64,000 nucleotides of DNA from Mycolicibacterium boenickei (GCF_010731295.1 NZ_AP022579.1:5890001-5954000); one strand, 5' to 3'; shown: positions 17,876-27,239, counted from the first letter of the stretch. The notes: generated by a model not told the origin, from the sequence alone. Numbers and translations are program-made.

Positions 17876-19024
17876 ATGCAAACGACCACTACCGACGTCC
17901 TCATCGCCGGAGCCGGACCCGTCGGCCTGACCGCCGCCATCGTGCTCATCCAGCACGGTCACGACGTGACAGTCGTCGACCGCCAGACCGAGGGCACCAA
18001 CACCTCGCGGGCAGCCGTCGTTCATCCCCACACGTTGGAACTGCTGGAGCCCTACGGCGTGGTCGACGAACTCGTCGCGCGAGGAGTGCACACCCCGACG
18101 TTCGCCATCCGGGACCGAGACGAACTTCTGATCGCGGTGCCGTTCAGTGACTTGCCGACGCGCTACCCGTACACGCTGATGATCTCGCAGGCCGACACCG
18201 AGGCATTCCTGCTCAACCGGCTGGAGGAACTCGGCGGCAAGGTGGTCCGCCCGGCGTCGGTCACCGAGATCCGGCAGTCCGACGATCACGCGATCGCCAC
18301 CTTCTCCGACGGCCGGGAAATCCGGGCCAGGTACCTGATCGGCGCCGACGGCATGCACAGCACGGTCCGCGACCAGGCCGGGATCGCGTTCAGCGGCGGC
18401 ACGTACGGCGAATCGTTCGCGCTGGCCGACGTCCGCCTGTCCGGCGGCGTGCCCGCCGACGAGGTGATCCTCTACTTCTCACCGGCCGGACTGGTCGTGG
18501 TGGCGCCGTTGCCCGACGGGCTGTACCGCATCGTCGCCACCGTCGAGGAAGCGCCGCAGCACCCCGACACCGCGTTCGTGCAATCACTGCTGGATGAACG
18601 CGGCCCGGTGGCGCGGCCCGCCGTCGTCGAAGAGATCGTCTGGGGATCGCGCTTCCGGGTCCATCACCGGGTCGCCGATGCGTTCCGCGCCAACCGAATC
18701 CTGCTGGCCGGCGACGCCGCCCACGTGCACTCCCCCGCCGGCGGGCAGGGCATGAACCTCGGGATCGAGGACGCCGTCGTCCTGGGCGAGCACCTGTCGC
18801 AGGTGCTCGACGCCGTGGCCGACGACGGGTTGCTCGACGAGTACGCCGCCGCCCGGCGCCGCACCGCACGCGGCGTCGTCTCGATGACCAGCCGGCTCAC
18901 CGAACTCGCCACCGCATCAGCCCGCCGCCGCCCCATCCGCAATCGCGTCATGCGCCTGGCCGGCAAGCTGCCCGCCGTTCGCCGGGCGTTGGCCTGGCGG
19001 TTGTCTGGTCTGGACCGACGTTGA
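17876..19024 (+). CDS. FAD-dependent aromatic-type monooxygenase
   Basis: A 382-residue class A flavoprotein monooxygenase (PheA/TfdB, RdmE-like). It has the GAGPVGLTAAIVLIQHGHDV Rossmann motif (~11-30), the DG motif GADGMHSTVRDQAG (~155-168), and the GDAAHVHSPAGGQGMNLGIEDA FAD/flavin-ring motif (~280-301). It likely hydroxylates a small aromatic or polyketide-like xenobiotic; substrate unknown. The strong AAAGGAG site and the divergent TetR operator array point to inducible expression. The next gene starts 16 bases downstream and may be part of the same operon. Confidence 0.88.
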   Translation: MQTTTTDVLIAGAGPVGLTAAIVLIQHGHDVTVVDRQTEGTNTSRAAVVHPHTLELLEPYGVVDELVARGVHTPTFAIRDRDELLIAVPFSDLPTRYPYTLMISQADTEAFLLNRLEELGGKVVRPASVTEIRQSDDHAIATFSDGREIRARYLIGADGMHSTVRDQAGIAFSGGTYGESFALADVRLSGGVPADEVILYFSPAGLVVVAPLPDGLYRIVATVEEAPQHPDTAFVQSLLDERGPVARPAVVEEIVWGSRFRVHHRVADAFRANRILLAGDAAHVHSPAGGQGMNLGIEDAVVLGEHLSQVLDAVADDGLLDEYAAARRRTARGVVSMTSRLTELATASARRRPIRNRVMRLAGKLPAVRRALAWRLSGLDRR

Positions 19025-19040
19025 GCAGAGGAGAAACCCG

Positions 19041-19808
19041 ATGAAGCTCGTCAATGATCAACTCGCGGAACCGGTCCGGCTCATCCCGCCGACGGACAAC
19101 GGATTTCTGCTGCTGGCAGCCGAGGCCGGGCGGTGGGCCGGGCCGCTGCCCCTGCCGTCCCGCACGCGCCGCCGACTGGCCGAGCGTCTCACCGGCTACG
19201 CCGAACAGCTGACGAGACGCGACGACGTCGTCGAGGCCGTGGTGTTTCGGGCAGCGTTGCGGCCACCCGGTGAAGGGGCGGCACTGCTGGCGCGCGCGGG
19301 AGTCCGTCCGGCCCGTTACGACCTGGTTGTTCTGATCCGCACGACCGACGTCGACGTGACCGGCAGCGTGCGAGCGGACGACGCCTATCGCGCCATGGTT
19401 TCCGAGATCCGCCGAGAGGCACGGCACACCTATTACATGGCGGCCGACAACGTCGCCCGGATCGCCGACGTCGACCACACCACCGACCGCTGGTTCCTGT
19501 TCAACTACTTTCACTGTCACTCAGCCGAAACGGTCTATGCCACATGGGAATACACAGCAGGATGGTTCCAGCGCCACACCGCTCTGCCTGACTCGACACT
19601 GCTCTCCCCGCGGCCCGGCGAGCCGAGCGATTACAGCGTGGTGAACCACGCCGGCTGGCCGGCACTGCGGGTGTTCCTGCCCAGTCTGCTGTTCCGTCGC
19701 AGTTTCCGGTCGTTCGTGCTGGCCAATTTCAAGGCCAACGACGTCGCGGCTCAGCCGGTCATCTATCGCCGGGCGGCGGCGACCGGCTCGTCTACTGCCC
19801 GACCCTGA
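19041..19808 (+). CDS. Conserved hypothetical protein, co-oriented with the monooxygenase
   Basis: A 255-residue soluble-looking protein that I do not assign to a family. It has basic-rich helices at ~40-65, a beta-rich middle containing ARYDLVVLIRTTDVD (two such segments hint at a dimeric alpha/beta-barrel fold), and an aromatic-rich segment FLFNYFHCHSAETVYATWEY (~155-174). AGGAGAAACCCG precedes the ATG, and only 16 bases separate it from the FAD monooxygenase, so a role in the same reaction or transport step is plausible but unproven. Its end overlaps the convergent AbrB-type gene by 46 bases. Confidence 0.7.
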   Translation: MKLVNDQLAEPVRLIPPTDNGFLLLAAEAGRWAGPLPLPSRTRRRLAERLTGYAEQLTRRDDVVEAVVFRAALRPPGEGAALLARAGVRPARYDLVVLIRTTDVDVTGSVRADDAYRAMVSEIRREARHTYYMAADNVARIADVDHTTDRWFLFNYFHCHSAETVYATWEYTAGWFQRHTALPDSTLLSPRPGEPSDYSVVNHAGWPALRVFLPSLLFRRSFRSFVLANFKANDVAAQPVIYRRAAATGSSTARP

Positions 19809-20857
19809 CGCCGCCTGCCCAACCGCGCCATCACCCGGGCCATCAGCGGCGCCACGAACAGCATGAGCAAGACCCTTAGCACCTGGGCGGCGATGATGAA
19901 CGTGACGTTGGAGCCGGTTTCGACCGCGGTGGCCAGCACCGCGTAGACCCCACCCGGGCTGGTCGCCAGATAGCCCTCGAGTTGCGTCGCCCCGGTGACG
20001 TCGGCCAGCACCACACCGAGGCCGGCCGTGGCCACCCCGAGCACCACGATCAACGTCAACGCCAGCGGAAGGATCCGGCCGATGGCACGCAGCGACTCGC
20101 GGGTGAAGGCGATACCGGCCTGCCAGCCGATCACCATGTAGGCCGCCTGCACCAGCACCGCCGGGACCGTCAGTCCGAAGGACAGGCTGGTCAATTGCAG
20201 TGCGACAGTCAGGGCCAGCGGGCCCAGCAGCCCGGCCCCGGGCAGTTTGACCCACCGGCCGCCGACCGCACCGACAGCCACGATGACGGCCAGCATCGCC
20301 AGGCTCAGATACCAAGGTGCCGAATCGGTTTCGATCGGGGCTGCCGGATGCGACCGATCGGCATGGAAGACAAGGGTCACCACGAGCGGAATGGTCGCGG
20401 TGACGAGTGCGACCCGCAGGTATTGGACGACGGAGACGACGCGATCGTCGCCGCCGAGTTCACGCGCGATGGCCACCAGACCCGACGCACCGCCTGCCAC
20501 GAGAGCCAGCGACCCGGTCAGCGGGCTGACATCGCGGTGCAATCCGAGCAACCCGCCGGCCACGATGCTCAGGACCAATGTGGCCACGGTGATCGCCAGC
20601 ACGATCGCCCAGTCCGAGCCGATCGCGCTGACGGCATCCCGGTGGACCATCGTGCCGATGTAGACGCCGAGCACGCCTTGGGCGATCACCCCGGCCAGGC
20701 GCGGCATCCGTTCCGGGGCCAACGCGGCCAGGGCCAGCCCGATGCCCACCACCAGCCCGGCGAACAGCGCGGCCGAGGGAACCCCGACGAGGTTGAGCGG
20801 CACGGTGACGACGACAGTGGCGATGACCAGCAGTGCCCACCGCAGCATCCGCGTCAT
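19763..20857 (-). CDS. AbrB family (ammonia monooxygenase-like, duplicated domain) membrane protein
   Basis: A 364-residue hydrophobic protein of the AbrB-duplication family, named for a historical 'ammonia monooxygenase' mislabel. About ten transmembrane helices fall in two similar halves, each with a glycine-rich signature: GSLALVAGGASGLVAIARELGGD-type in the first and GYLATSPGGVYAVLATAVETG in the second. Such proteins are thought to be exporters or regulators of transport; function unproven. ATG at 20857 is preferred over GTG at 20869 because AGGAGG lies at a workable distance. The divergent MarR gene suggests local regulation. Confidence 0.82.
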   Translation of the reverse strand: MTRMLRWALLVIATVVVTVPLNLVGVPSAALFAGLVVGIGLALAALAPERMPRLAGVIAQGVLGVYIGTMVHRDAVSAIGSDWAIVLAITVATLVLSIVAGGLLGLHRDVSPLTGSLALVAGGASGLVAIARELGGDDRVVSVVQYLRVALVTATIPLVVTLVFHADRSHPAAPIETDSAPWYLSLAMLAVIVAVGAVGGRWVKLPGAGLLGPLALTVALQLTSLSFGLTVPAVLVQAAYMVIGWQAGIAFTRESLRAIGRILPLALTLIVVLGVATAGLGVVLADVTGATQLEGYLATSPGGVYAVLATAVETGSNVTFIIAAQVLRVLLMLFVAPLMARVMARLGRRRQGRAVDEPVAAARR

Positions 20858-20946
20858 CCCGTCTCGCACCTCCTACCGAAAATAGTAAGGCATCCCTTCA
20901 AACTAATGATTTACCTGCAGGGATCTAAATGCCACGATAGGCGTAA

Positions 20947-20958
20947 ATACCAAGGTAT
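20947..20958. promoter_or_regulatory. Candidate MarR operator
   Basis: ATACC-AA-GGTAT is a perfect 5-base inverted repeat 9 bases upstream of the MarR ATG, in an AT-rich 110-base gap between that gene and the divergent AbrB-type gene. Position and symmetry suit autoregulation. Confidence 0.5.
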
Positions 20959-20967
20959 AACTTGTCT

Positions 20968-21414
20968 ATGGCAGCAACATCAGCGACCGAACTACGCGAG
21001 TCGATGATGGCGGTGGCCCGCCAGATGCGACGGCACCGCCCAGACCACGGACTGACCTTGAGCCAGCTGGAACTACTCAGCGAGACCAGTCGCAGCGGCA
21101 CCACGACCCCCGCCGAGATGGGCGCTCGGCTGCATGTCCGAGCACAGTCGCTGACCGACAGCATCAATGAACTCGTCCGCCGAGGCCTGATCGCCCGGCG
21201 TCCCGACGACAATGACCGTCGGCGTCAGCTCATCGAGATCACCGCGGCAGGGACGTCGTTGCTGCAGGCCGACCGCGCCGAACGGGACGCCTGGCTGCAC
21301 GCCACGATGCGGGAGAACCTGACCGAATTGGAGTTCGATCTCTTGATGCTGGTAGCACCGGTCCTGCGCAAGCTGGCGTACTCCGACGTCACTGAGGGCA
21401 CACTTGGGTCATGA
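20968..21414 (+). CDS. MarR family transcriptional regulator
   Basis: A 148-residue winged-helix regulator. Helix-turn-helix region SLTDSINELVRRGLIARRPDDNDRRRQLIEITAAG (~55-89) contains the conserved D-x-R wing. ATG at 20968 is chosen over TTG at 20962. It overlaps pmmB by 4 bases (ATGA at 21411-21414), a coupling that may simply reflect compact packing. The divergent AbrB-type membrane protein is the more likely regulatory target. Confidence 0.87.
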   Translation: MAATSATELRESMMAVARQMRRHRPDHGLTLSQLELLSETSRSGTTTPAEMGARLHVRAQSLTDSINELVRRGLIARRPDDNDRRRQLIEITAAGTSLLQADRAERDAWLHATMRENLTELEFDLLMLVAPVLRKLAYSDVTEGTLGS

Positions 21415-23027
21415 CCTCCATCGCGACCGCCGCCGCCGAATGGATCGCACATGACCCCGACCCTCAGACCGCGGCCGAATTGTCCGCCTGCAGCCCGGAT
21501 GAGCTCGACCGCCGATTCAACAACCCGCTGACTTTCGGCACCGCCGGGCTGCGCGGACCGTTGCGCGGCGGGCCCGACGCGATGAACCTGGCCGTCGTCA
21601 TGCGCACCACGTGGGCGCTCGCACAGGTGCTCAAGGACAGATGCCTGGGCGGGTCGCACGTAGTGGTGGGCCGTGACGCGCGGCACCGCTCCGACGAGTT
21701 CGCGCTGGCCGCGGCCGAAGTGCTTGCCGCCGAGGGTTTCCAGGTCCTCCTCATGATGGCGTCCGTGCCGACACCAGTGGTCGCCTACACGGTCCGGCAT
21801 CTGCCCGCGGTGGCCGGGATCCAGATCACCGCATCGCACAACCCGCCCACGGACAACGGTTACAAGGTGTTTCTCGACGGCGGCATGCAGCTCATCTCCC
21901 CCGCCGACCGCGAGATCGAGGCCGCGGTGGCCCGCGCCCCCTACGCCGACGAGATACCCAGGGCCGCAGTGGAAACCGGTGGCCTGCACCAGGTCTACGG
22001 CTACCTGGAACGGGCCGCGCGGGTACGCCGCACCACGGGTTCGGTGCGAGTGGCCCTGACTCCGCTGCACGGTGTCGGCGGCGAATACGCCCTTGATGCA
22101 CTTGCCCTGGCCGGATTCGACGACGTGCACGTGGTCGAGGAACAGTTCAACCCCGACCCGAACTTCCCCACCGTCACCTTCCCCAACCCCGAGGAGCCCG
22201 GCGCCGTCGACGCACTCCTGGCCCTGGCCGACGATGTCGACGCGGAGATCGCGATCGCGCTGGATCCCGATGCCGACCGGTGCGCCGTCGGAGTGCCCGG
22301 ACCGGACGGCTGGCGCATGCTCACCGGCGACGAAACAGGTTGGCTGCTGGGCGATTACATTCTGTCCCAGCTCGAGCCGGGCCCGGTCAGCGAAGCGGCC
22401 CTGGTGGCGAGCACCGTGGTCTCGTCGCGGATGCTGGCATCGATCGCGGAGGCCCACGGTGCCCAGCACGCCGAAACGCTCACCGGGTTCAAATGGCTGG
22501 CCCGCGCCCAATCGCCCGGCAACACCCTGGTCTACGCCTACGAGGAAGCCATCGGTCATTGCGTCGACCCGGCCTCGGTACGCGACAAGGACGGAATCAG
22601 CGCCGCGATCCTGGCTGCCGACCTGGTGGCTGCGCTGCGCGATCAGGGTCGCACCGTGCTCGACGCCCTCGACGATCTGGCCAAGTTCCACGGCGTGCAC
22701 GTGACGGGGGCCGTCACCCGCCACGTCGATGATGCCCAGGCCGCCATGACCCGGTTGCGCGAGTCCCCGCCGACCGAGTTGGCCGGCATCACCGTCACCA
22801 CAGAGGATCTGCTGGCGCGAGTCGGCCAACAGCGCACCGACGCCCTGATCTTCACCGGCAGCGACGCGGACACCTCGGTTCGCGTGGTGGTCCGACCGTC
22901 GGGGACCGAGCCGAAACTCAAGTCCTACACCGAGGTCCGCTGCGCGCCGACCGATGATCTGAACACCGCCCGGGCGCATGCCCAGAAACTCAGCCAGGAT
23001 CTGGCCGACGCGGCAGCACGCTGGTAG
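21411..23027 (+). CDS. pmmB: Phosphomannomutase/phosphoglucomutase
   Basis: A 538-residue alpha-D-phosphohexomutase. It has the active-site phosphoserine loop TASHNPPTDNGYKVF (~142-156), the metal-binding loop ALDPDADRCAVGV (~282-294), the sugar-binding region containing EEAIG near 380, and the phosphate-binding RPSGTEPKLKSYTE near the C-terminus. Length agrees with Rv3308 (534). It interconverts hexose 1- and 6-phosphates, or pentose phosphates from nucleoside phosphorolysis, which would suit its position between deoD and upp. Confidence 0.94.
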   Translation: MTSIATAAAEWIAHDPDPQTAAELSACSPDELDRRFNNPLTFGTAGLRGPLRGGPDAMNLAVVMRTTWALAQVLKDRCLGGSHVVVGRDARHRSDEFALAAAEVLAAEGFQVLLMMASVPTPVVAYTVRHLPAVAGIQITASHNPPTDNGYKVFLDGGMQLISPADREIEAAVARAPYADEIPRAAVETGGLHQVYGYLERAARVRRTTGSVRVALTPLHGVGGEYALDALALAGFDDVHVVEEQFNPDPNFPTVTFPNPEEPGAVDALLALADDVDAEIAIALDPDADRCAVGVPGPDGWRMLTGDETGWLLGDYILSQLEPGPVSEAALVASTVVSSRMLASIAEAHGAQHAETLTGFKWLARAQSPGNTLVYAYEEAIGHCVDPASVRDKDGISAAILAADLVAALRDQGRTVLDALDDLAKFHGVHVTGAVTRHVDDAQAAMTRLRESPPTELAGITVTTEDLLARVGQQRTDALIFTGSDADTSVRVVVRPSGTEPKLKSYTEVRCAPTDDLNTARAHAQKLSQDLADAAARW

Positions 23028-23039
23028 CCGCAAAACGCG

Positions 23040-24557
23040 ATGCCGGACTGGACCTATCAACCGCTGCGCCCCATCGCGTCAGCGGTCATCGGGGAACGCC
23101 GTACCCAGCGCTGGGCCCTACGGTTCTTGGCCACGCTGGTCGAGGCGGGCGGGTATCGCTGGATTCCGCGGGTTTTCGACCATCCACCGGTCCCGCCCGA
23201 CTGGGTGGGCCGGTTCGGGGCCGTGGTCCCGCCGGCTGTGGCTCGCGACGCCGTGCTGGTGCTACCGGTCCAGGGGGCCGGCCTGATCGAGATCGCGCCG
23301 GTATCGGCCGGCGACGTCGAGACCGTCCGGGAGGCCGCCTCCGGCCGCCGCTGCCGTGTCATCGCCCGCGTGGATTCGGCCGAGGTCGCCGATCTGCTCG
23401 CCGGTGACGTCGACGAGGTCGCCGTCGGCCCGGCGGGCGACACTCACTATCTGACCGACCCGGACGTCGCTGCCGCCGTCGACGCTCTTCGGGATCCCGG
23501 CGTCGTCGTCCTCGCCCGACCCACGGTGCTGCTGGCGACCGGACCAGGCTGGTTCAACCGCGTGATCGAGGCGGCGGCGCAACCGTCACCGCGGCCTCCC
23601 GGCCTGGCCGACGCCGGACTCAACCCGTTTCGTTGGCCGGGCTGGTTGTGGGGTGTGCTGGCCGGGCTCGGATTGATCGTGGCCGGAATCGGCGCGGGCG
23701 CCATCGCACTGGGGCCGGTGTTGTTGAGCTATGACCGTTCCTATCTCGGCCTGGGACTGGACGACCTGCACCGGATCAACGACAACCTGGTGCATTTCAT
23801 CCAGCATGACCGGATCAGCATGGCAGGCAACATGATCGGCCTGGGCGCCCTGTACACCGGACTGTGCTGGGGTGGCATCAGACGTGGTCTGGTCTGGGCC
23901 CGCAATGCCCTGCTGATCTCGGGGTCGGTCGCGTTTCTCACGCTGTTCTATTTCGTCGGAACAGGTTTCGTCGACCCGCTGCACACCCTGGTGGTGGTGA
24001 CACTGTTCCCCATGCTGCTCGCCGCGGTGTGGAACAAGCCGGACCCGCCCCGGCGGCGGTCCCTCCCGGACGGTCCGGAGACACAACGCCGGCGCGCGCT
24101 GTGGGGCCAGCTGTTGTTCATCGGCCTGGGCGCCGGGCTCGCCGCAGCCGGGGCAACCATCTCCTTCGTCGGACTGACCGACGTATTCGTCTCCACCGAC
24201 CTGGGATTCATGCACACCCACGGTGCGGCCCTACGGAACGCCGACCCGCAACTGGTCAGCTTCATCGCCCACGACCGGGCCGGGTTCGGCGGGGCGTTGA
24301 TCGGTTCCGGGCTCGCGATCGCGTTGATCGCGATGTGGGGGTTCCGACGCGGCGAACGCTGGGTGTGGTGGTCGTTGTTGATCGGGTTCGTGACGGGCAC
24401 GCTGCCGGCGTTGGCCGTGCACTACGCGATCGGCTACACCACCTTCATCCATCTGCTGCCGGTGTACGTCCTCGTCCTCGTCCTCGCCACCGCCGCGGCA
24501 CTGGTGTTGTCCCGGCCCTACCTGACGGCCAGGTCCCCTCAGCGCGGACCGAACTGA
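23040..24557 (+). CDS. Large membrane protein with internally duplicated transmembrane domain
   Basis: A 505-residue protein. Residues 1-195 are soluble and alpha/beta in character, with a faint resemblance to a degenerate flavin TIM-barrel (not assigned). A helix follows at ~202-230. Two homologous membrane units then occur: residues ~242-330 and ~397-485 share LVxFIxHDR (H256-D257-R258 and H411-D412-R413), an IGxG segment, WGxxRRG, a W-rich helix and a late H-L-x-V motif. The linker 332-352 is Pro/Arg-rich. The conserved His residues in each repeat could bind heme or metal, which is speculative. It overlaps convergent upp by 19 bases. Confidence 0.75.
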   Translation: MPDWTYQPLRPIASAVIGERRTQRWALRFLATLVEAGGYRWIPRVFDHPPVPPDWVGRFGAVVPPAVARDAVLVLPVQGAGLIEIAPVSAGDVETVREAASGRRCRVIARVDSAEVADLLAGDVDEVAVGPAGDTHYLTDPDVAAAVDALRDPGVVVLARPTVLLATGPGWFNRVIEAAAQPSPRPPGLADAGLNPFRWPGWLWGVLAGLGLIVAGIGAGAIALGPVLLSYDRSYLGLGLDDLHRINDNLVHFIQHDRISMAGNMIGLGALYTGLCWGGIRRGLVWARNALLISGSVAFLTLFYFVGTGFVDPLHTLVVVTLFPMLLAAVWNKPDPPRRRSLPDGPETQRRRALWGQLLFIGLGAGLAAAGATISFVGLTDVFVSTDLGFMHTHGAALRNADPQLVSFIAHDRAGFGGALIGSGLAIALIAMWGFRRGERWVWWSLLIGFVTGTLPALAVHYAIGYTTFIHLLPVYVLVLVLATAAALVLSRPYLTARSPQRGPN

Positions 24558-25162
24558 CGGTCCCCGGCGTCCCCGAGTCCGGGGACGATGTAGGCGATCT
24601 CGTTGAGGCCTTCGTCGATGGTCGCGGTGACGAGCCTCATGTCCGGGGCGACCTTTTCGATCGCCTCGATCCCCTGCGGCGCGCACACCACACACACCGC
24701 GGTGATGTCGACGGCGTTGCGTTCCTTCAACAGGTCGATGGTGTAAGCCATCGACCCGCCGGTCGCCAGCATCGGGTCGAGCACGAACACCGACCTCTTG
24801 CTCAGATCGTCGGGCAGCGACGCCAAGTACGGCGTCGGGTGATGCGTCGTCTCGTCGCGCGCCATCCCGACGAAACCCACCTGCGCCTCGGGGATCAGGG
24901 CGTGCGCCTGGTCGACCATCCCGAGCCCGGCCCGTAGCACCGGCACCAGCAGGGGCGGATTCGCAAGCCGTGAACCGGTGGTGTCGGTGACCGGGGTACG
25001 CACCGCGATCTGCTCGGACGCCGCGTCCCGGGTGGCCTCGTACACCAGCATCAGGGTGAGGTCGCGTAGCGCCGCACGGAACCCCGCATTGTCGGTTCGC
25101 TCATCTCGCAGGGTGGTCAGCCGTGCGGCGGCCAGGGGGTGGTCGACGACGCGTACATCCAT
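24539..25162 (-). CDS. upp: Uracil phosphoribosyltransferase
   Basis: A 207-residue type I phosphoribosyltransferase that converts uracil plus PRPP to UMP. The PRPP loop [19 protein letters not shown] (~128-146) and the uracil-binding C-terminal segment [17 protein letters not shown] are intact. Upp sequences typically begin with a segment like [21 protein letters not shown] as here. ATG at 25162. Convergent overlap with the preceding membrane protein gene. Confidence 0.94.
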   Translation of the reverse strand: MDVRVVDHPLAAARLTTLRDERTDNAGFRAALRDLTLMLVYEATRDAASEQIAVRTPVTDTTGSRLANPPLLVPVLRAGLGMVDQAHALIPEAQVGFVGMARDETTHHPTPYLASLPDDLSKRSVFVLDPMLATGGSMAYTIDLLKERNAVDITAVCVVCAPQGIEAIEKVAPDMRLVTATIDEGLNEIAYIVPGLGDAGDRQFGPR

Positions 25163-25318
25163 GCGCTGACCTTAACGGTCGGTGGCGCTGCCGTGCAGGT
25201 GGATCCGGTGACGGCGCCACGCACTACGGACTACGGGTTTTCAAGGGTCCGCAAGGGGGCACTGCCGAACCAGTCTGAGGTGGCGTCCGCTCTTGTTCCC
25301 GAACTTGGAGATCTGATC
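25163..25318. other. Intergenic region between divergent upp and the sigma-factor leader ORF
   Basis: 156 bases that must hold the promoters of upp (leftward) and of the ECF sigma gene (rightward). CTTAACGG near the upp start is a possible symmetry element. No RNA or protein gene is evident. Confidence 0.4.
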
Positions 25319-25375
25319 ATGACGAAAGTCGCCGCCGCCCCGTCGACCGGTACCGCGCCCGTGGCCGTCCGATGA
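25319..25375 (+). CDS. Short 18-codon ORF coupled to the ECF sigma gene
   Basis: ATG at 25319 is preceded by GGAG (25307-25310) with an 8-base spacer. The ORF encodes 18 residues (MTKVAAAPSTGTAPVAVR) and its TGA overlaps the ATG of the sigma factor (ATGA at 25372-25375). The sigma gene has no strong ribosome site of its own at this distance, so the small ORF probably drives its translation by coupling. The peptide looks like no known family. The alternative is that it is only the tail of a longer chance frame starting at 25139. Confidence 0.5.
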   Translation: MTKVAAAPSTGTAPVAVR

Positions 25376-25998
25376 CCCTGAGCGTCGACGCGGAGGACCT
25401 CGACGTCGAGTCCGACGCGCAACTGACGGCCCGGTTCGTCCGGGAGGCCATGCCGTTCCACACCATTCTGTTGCGCACCGCACGACGACTGACGCACAGC
25501 CATGCCGACGCCGAGGACCTGGTCCAGGACACGCTGATGAACGCCTACACCGGTTTCCGGCGGTTCGAGCCGGGCACCAATCTGCGGGCCTGGCTGTTTC
25601 GCATCCTGCACAACCGGTGGATCAGCACGCACCGGATGAAGCAGCGCCGTCCCGATACATTCGCTGTCGCCGAGATCACCGACAGCGACATGTTCGGCAA
25701 CGCAATACATTCCGCGACTGCCGAGCGTTCCGCCGAGGACCGCGCCCTCGACGTGTTCTGCGACGACCGCGTCCGCGATGCGGTGTTGACGCTGCCCGAG
25801 GGATTCCGAACGGTGTTGTACTACGCCGATATCGAGGGCTTCACCTACGCCGAAATCGCGGCGCTCATGGAAATCCCACTGGGAACAGTGATGTCGCGCA
25901 TCGCCCGTAGCCGCGAACGCCTGCGGGTTGCGCTTGGCCCCATCGCAGACGACCTGTGGCCGACGCACGAAGCCGACGACACCCAGTGTGTCGCCTGA
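25372..25998 (+). CDS. ECF sigma factor, SigH/SigR-like
   Basis: A 208-residue ECF sigma factor. Region 2 includes HADAEDLVQDTLMNAYTGFRRFEPGTNLRAWLFRIL (~44-79); region 4 includes LPEGFRTVLYYADIEGFTYAEIAALMEIPLGTVMSRI (~142-178). It is closest in texture to SigH of the oxidative/heat-stress group, but no HxxxCxxC zinc anti-sigma gene (RshA type) follows; the next gene is an SDR. Control may therefore be at transcription, or through a partner elsewhere. Translation is coupled to an 18-codon ORF. Confidence 0.88.
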   Translation: MTLSVDAEDLDVESDAQLTARFVREAMPFHTILLRTARRLTHSHADAEDLVQDTLMNAYTGFRRFEPGTNLRAWLFRILHNRWISTHRMKQRRPDTFAVAEITDSDMFGNAIHSATAERSAEDRALDVFCDDRVRDAVLTLPEGFRTVLYYADIEGFTYAEIAALMEIPLGTVMSRIARSRERLRVALGPIADDLWPTHEADDTQCVA

Positions 25999-26032
25999 CC
26001 GCCAACAGCCTGACCGACGACAGAAGGACACC

Positions 26033-26770
26033 ATGGAATCCGGATCGACAGAACTCAAAGGATACCGCGCGCTGGTCACCGGCGGCACCGCAGGGATCGG
26101 GTTGGCCTGTGCCGACCTGCTGGCCCGGGCGGGTGCAGCGGTCACCATCACCGGCAGAGACGAACGACGCGGACGGGACGCCGCAGCCGCACTCGGCGGG
26201 GAGGTCCGATTCGTCGGCGCCGATCTCGGTGACCTGGACTCGGTGCAATCCCTTGCTCGGCAATGTGATCAGCTCGACATCCTGGTCAACAATGCCGCCG
26301 CGTTTCCCGGTGCGCTCACCGTGGAACAGGATGTCGCCTCGTTCGAGCAGACCTTCGACACCAATGTGCGCGGCACGTATTTCCTGGTGGCCCAATTGGT
26401 GGGCGGCATGCTGGAGCGGGGCCGCGGCAGCATCGTCAACGTCACCTCGATGGTCGCGTCGAAAGGGGTGCCCGGCGCCTCGGCCTACAGCGCGTCCAAG
26501 GCCGCGGTCGAATCGCTGACCCGCACTTGGGCCGCCGAATTCGGTTCCGGCGGTGTACGGGTCAACAGTGTGGCGCCGGGCCCCACCCGCACCGAAGGCG
26601 TCCAGGCACAGTGGGGCGACACCAACGAGGAACTCGGCCGGGCCCTGCCGCTGGGACGCACGGCGACTCCCGAGGAGATCGCCCACGCGGTGCTGTTCCT
26701 GTCGTCGCCGCGCGCGGCTTTCATCACCGGCTCGACGCTGCACGCCGACGGAGGCGGAACCGCGATCTGA
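26033..26770 (+). CDS. Short-chain dehydrogenase/reductase (FabG-like SDR)
   Basis: A 245-residue classical SDR with TGGTAGIG (~17-24), NNAAAFPG (~88-95), catalytic Ser, YSASKAAVE (Tyr-x3-Lys, ~152-160), and a terminal GSTLHADGGGTAI. AGAAGG lies 7 bases before the ATG. It starts 34 bases after the sigma gene stop and may be in that operon, making it a possible direct target or partner of the sigma factor. Substrate unknown. Confidence 0.87.
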   Translation: MESGSTELKGYRALVTGGTAGIGLACADLLARAGAAVTITGRDERRGRDAAAALGGEVRFVGADLGDLDSVQSLARQCDQLDILVNNAAAFPGALTVEQDVASFEQTFDTNVRGTYFLVAQLVGGMLERGRGSIVNVTSMVASKGVPGASAYSASKAAVESLTRTWAAEFGSGGVRVNSVAPGPTRTEGVQAQWGDTNEELGRALPLGRTATPEEIAHAVLFLSSPRAAFITGSTLHADGGGTAI

Positions 26771-26813
26771 AACGCCTGCCTCGGTCCTGTCGCCGTGCGC
26801 CGCTTTCTACTGG

Positions 26814-26843
26814 AGGGTCGCGATCCTGAGCAAGAGCGACCCT
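26814..26843 (+). terminator. Candidate hairpin terminator after the sigma-SDR unit
   Basis: AGGGTCGC (26814-26821) and GCGACCCT (26836-26843) form an 8-bp stem with a 14-base loop. There is no T-run, as is usual for mycobacterial hairpins. It lies 44 bases after the SDR stop and before the EspC-like gene. Confidence 0.45.
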
Positions 26844-26937
26844 GCGGGAGAAAACGACGCGCGCCAGCACCGCCAGCACCGCCAGCGCCGGCGAAAACTG
26901 ACGGGAACCGAACGGCGGCGGCCGGCGTCCTAACCAC

Positions 26938-27237
26938 ATGCCCGCCGATACCCTGCGCGCCGACCTGGCGGCCATCCGCGCCCTTGGCGACGCCCTCAAC
27001 GCTCACTCCGCCGACCTGGATGCCGTGGCCGCCACGCTGCGATCGATTCCGGCCCCGGCGCTCGGCCCGATCGGCGAGCGGTTCGCGGCCGCCTTCGCCC
27101 AGGCCGTGAGCGCACACAGCGACGCGGTCGCGGCGCTCGGCATACGGACGGGGGCCGGGGCCGTCAACGCCCGCAACACCGCCGCTGACTACTACTCCGC
27201 CGGTCAGCGGGCTGCTCAGCTGTTGCCGCGGGTGTAG
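26938..27237 (+). CDS. EspC-like / DUF2580 (ESX-associated) small helical protein
   Basis: A 99-residue Ala-rich, two-helix protein with the look of DUF2580/EspC-family type VII secretion substrates. Helix 1 spans ~6-40, a turn with SIPAPALGPIGERF follows, and helix 2 runs ~50-95 ending in ADYYSAGQRAAQLLP. A YxxxD/E secretion signal is not evident. It lies 2 bases before an NlpC/P60 gene whose own N-terminus is WXG-like, so the two may be secreted as a pair. No ESX core genes are in the window. Confidence 0.7.
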   Translation: MPADTLRADLAAIRALGDALNAHSADLDAVAATLRSIPAPALGPIGERFAAAFAQAVSAHSDAVAALGIRTGAGAVNARNTAADYYSAGQRAAQLLPRV

Positions 27238-27239
27238 CG

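Noticed and set aside
26860..26900. Short CACCGCCAG repeats between the SDR and EspC-like genes
   Set aside because: Only about three imperfect 9-base copies; too short and low in complexity to be a CRISPR or VNTR of note.
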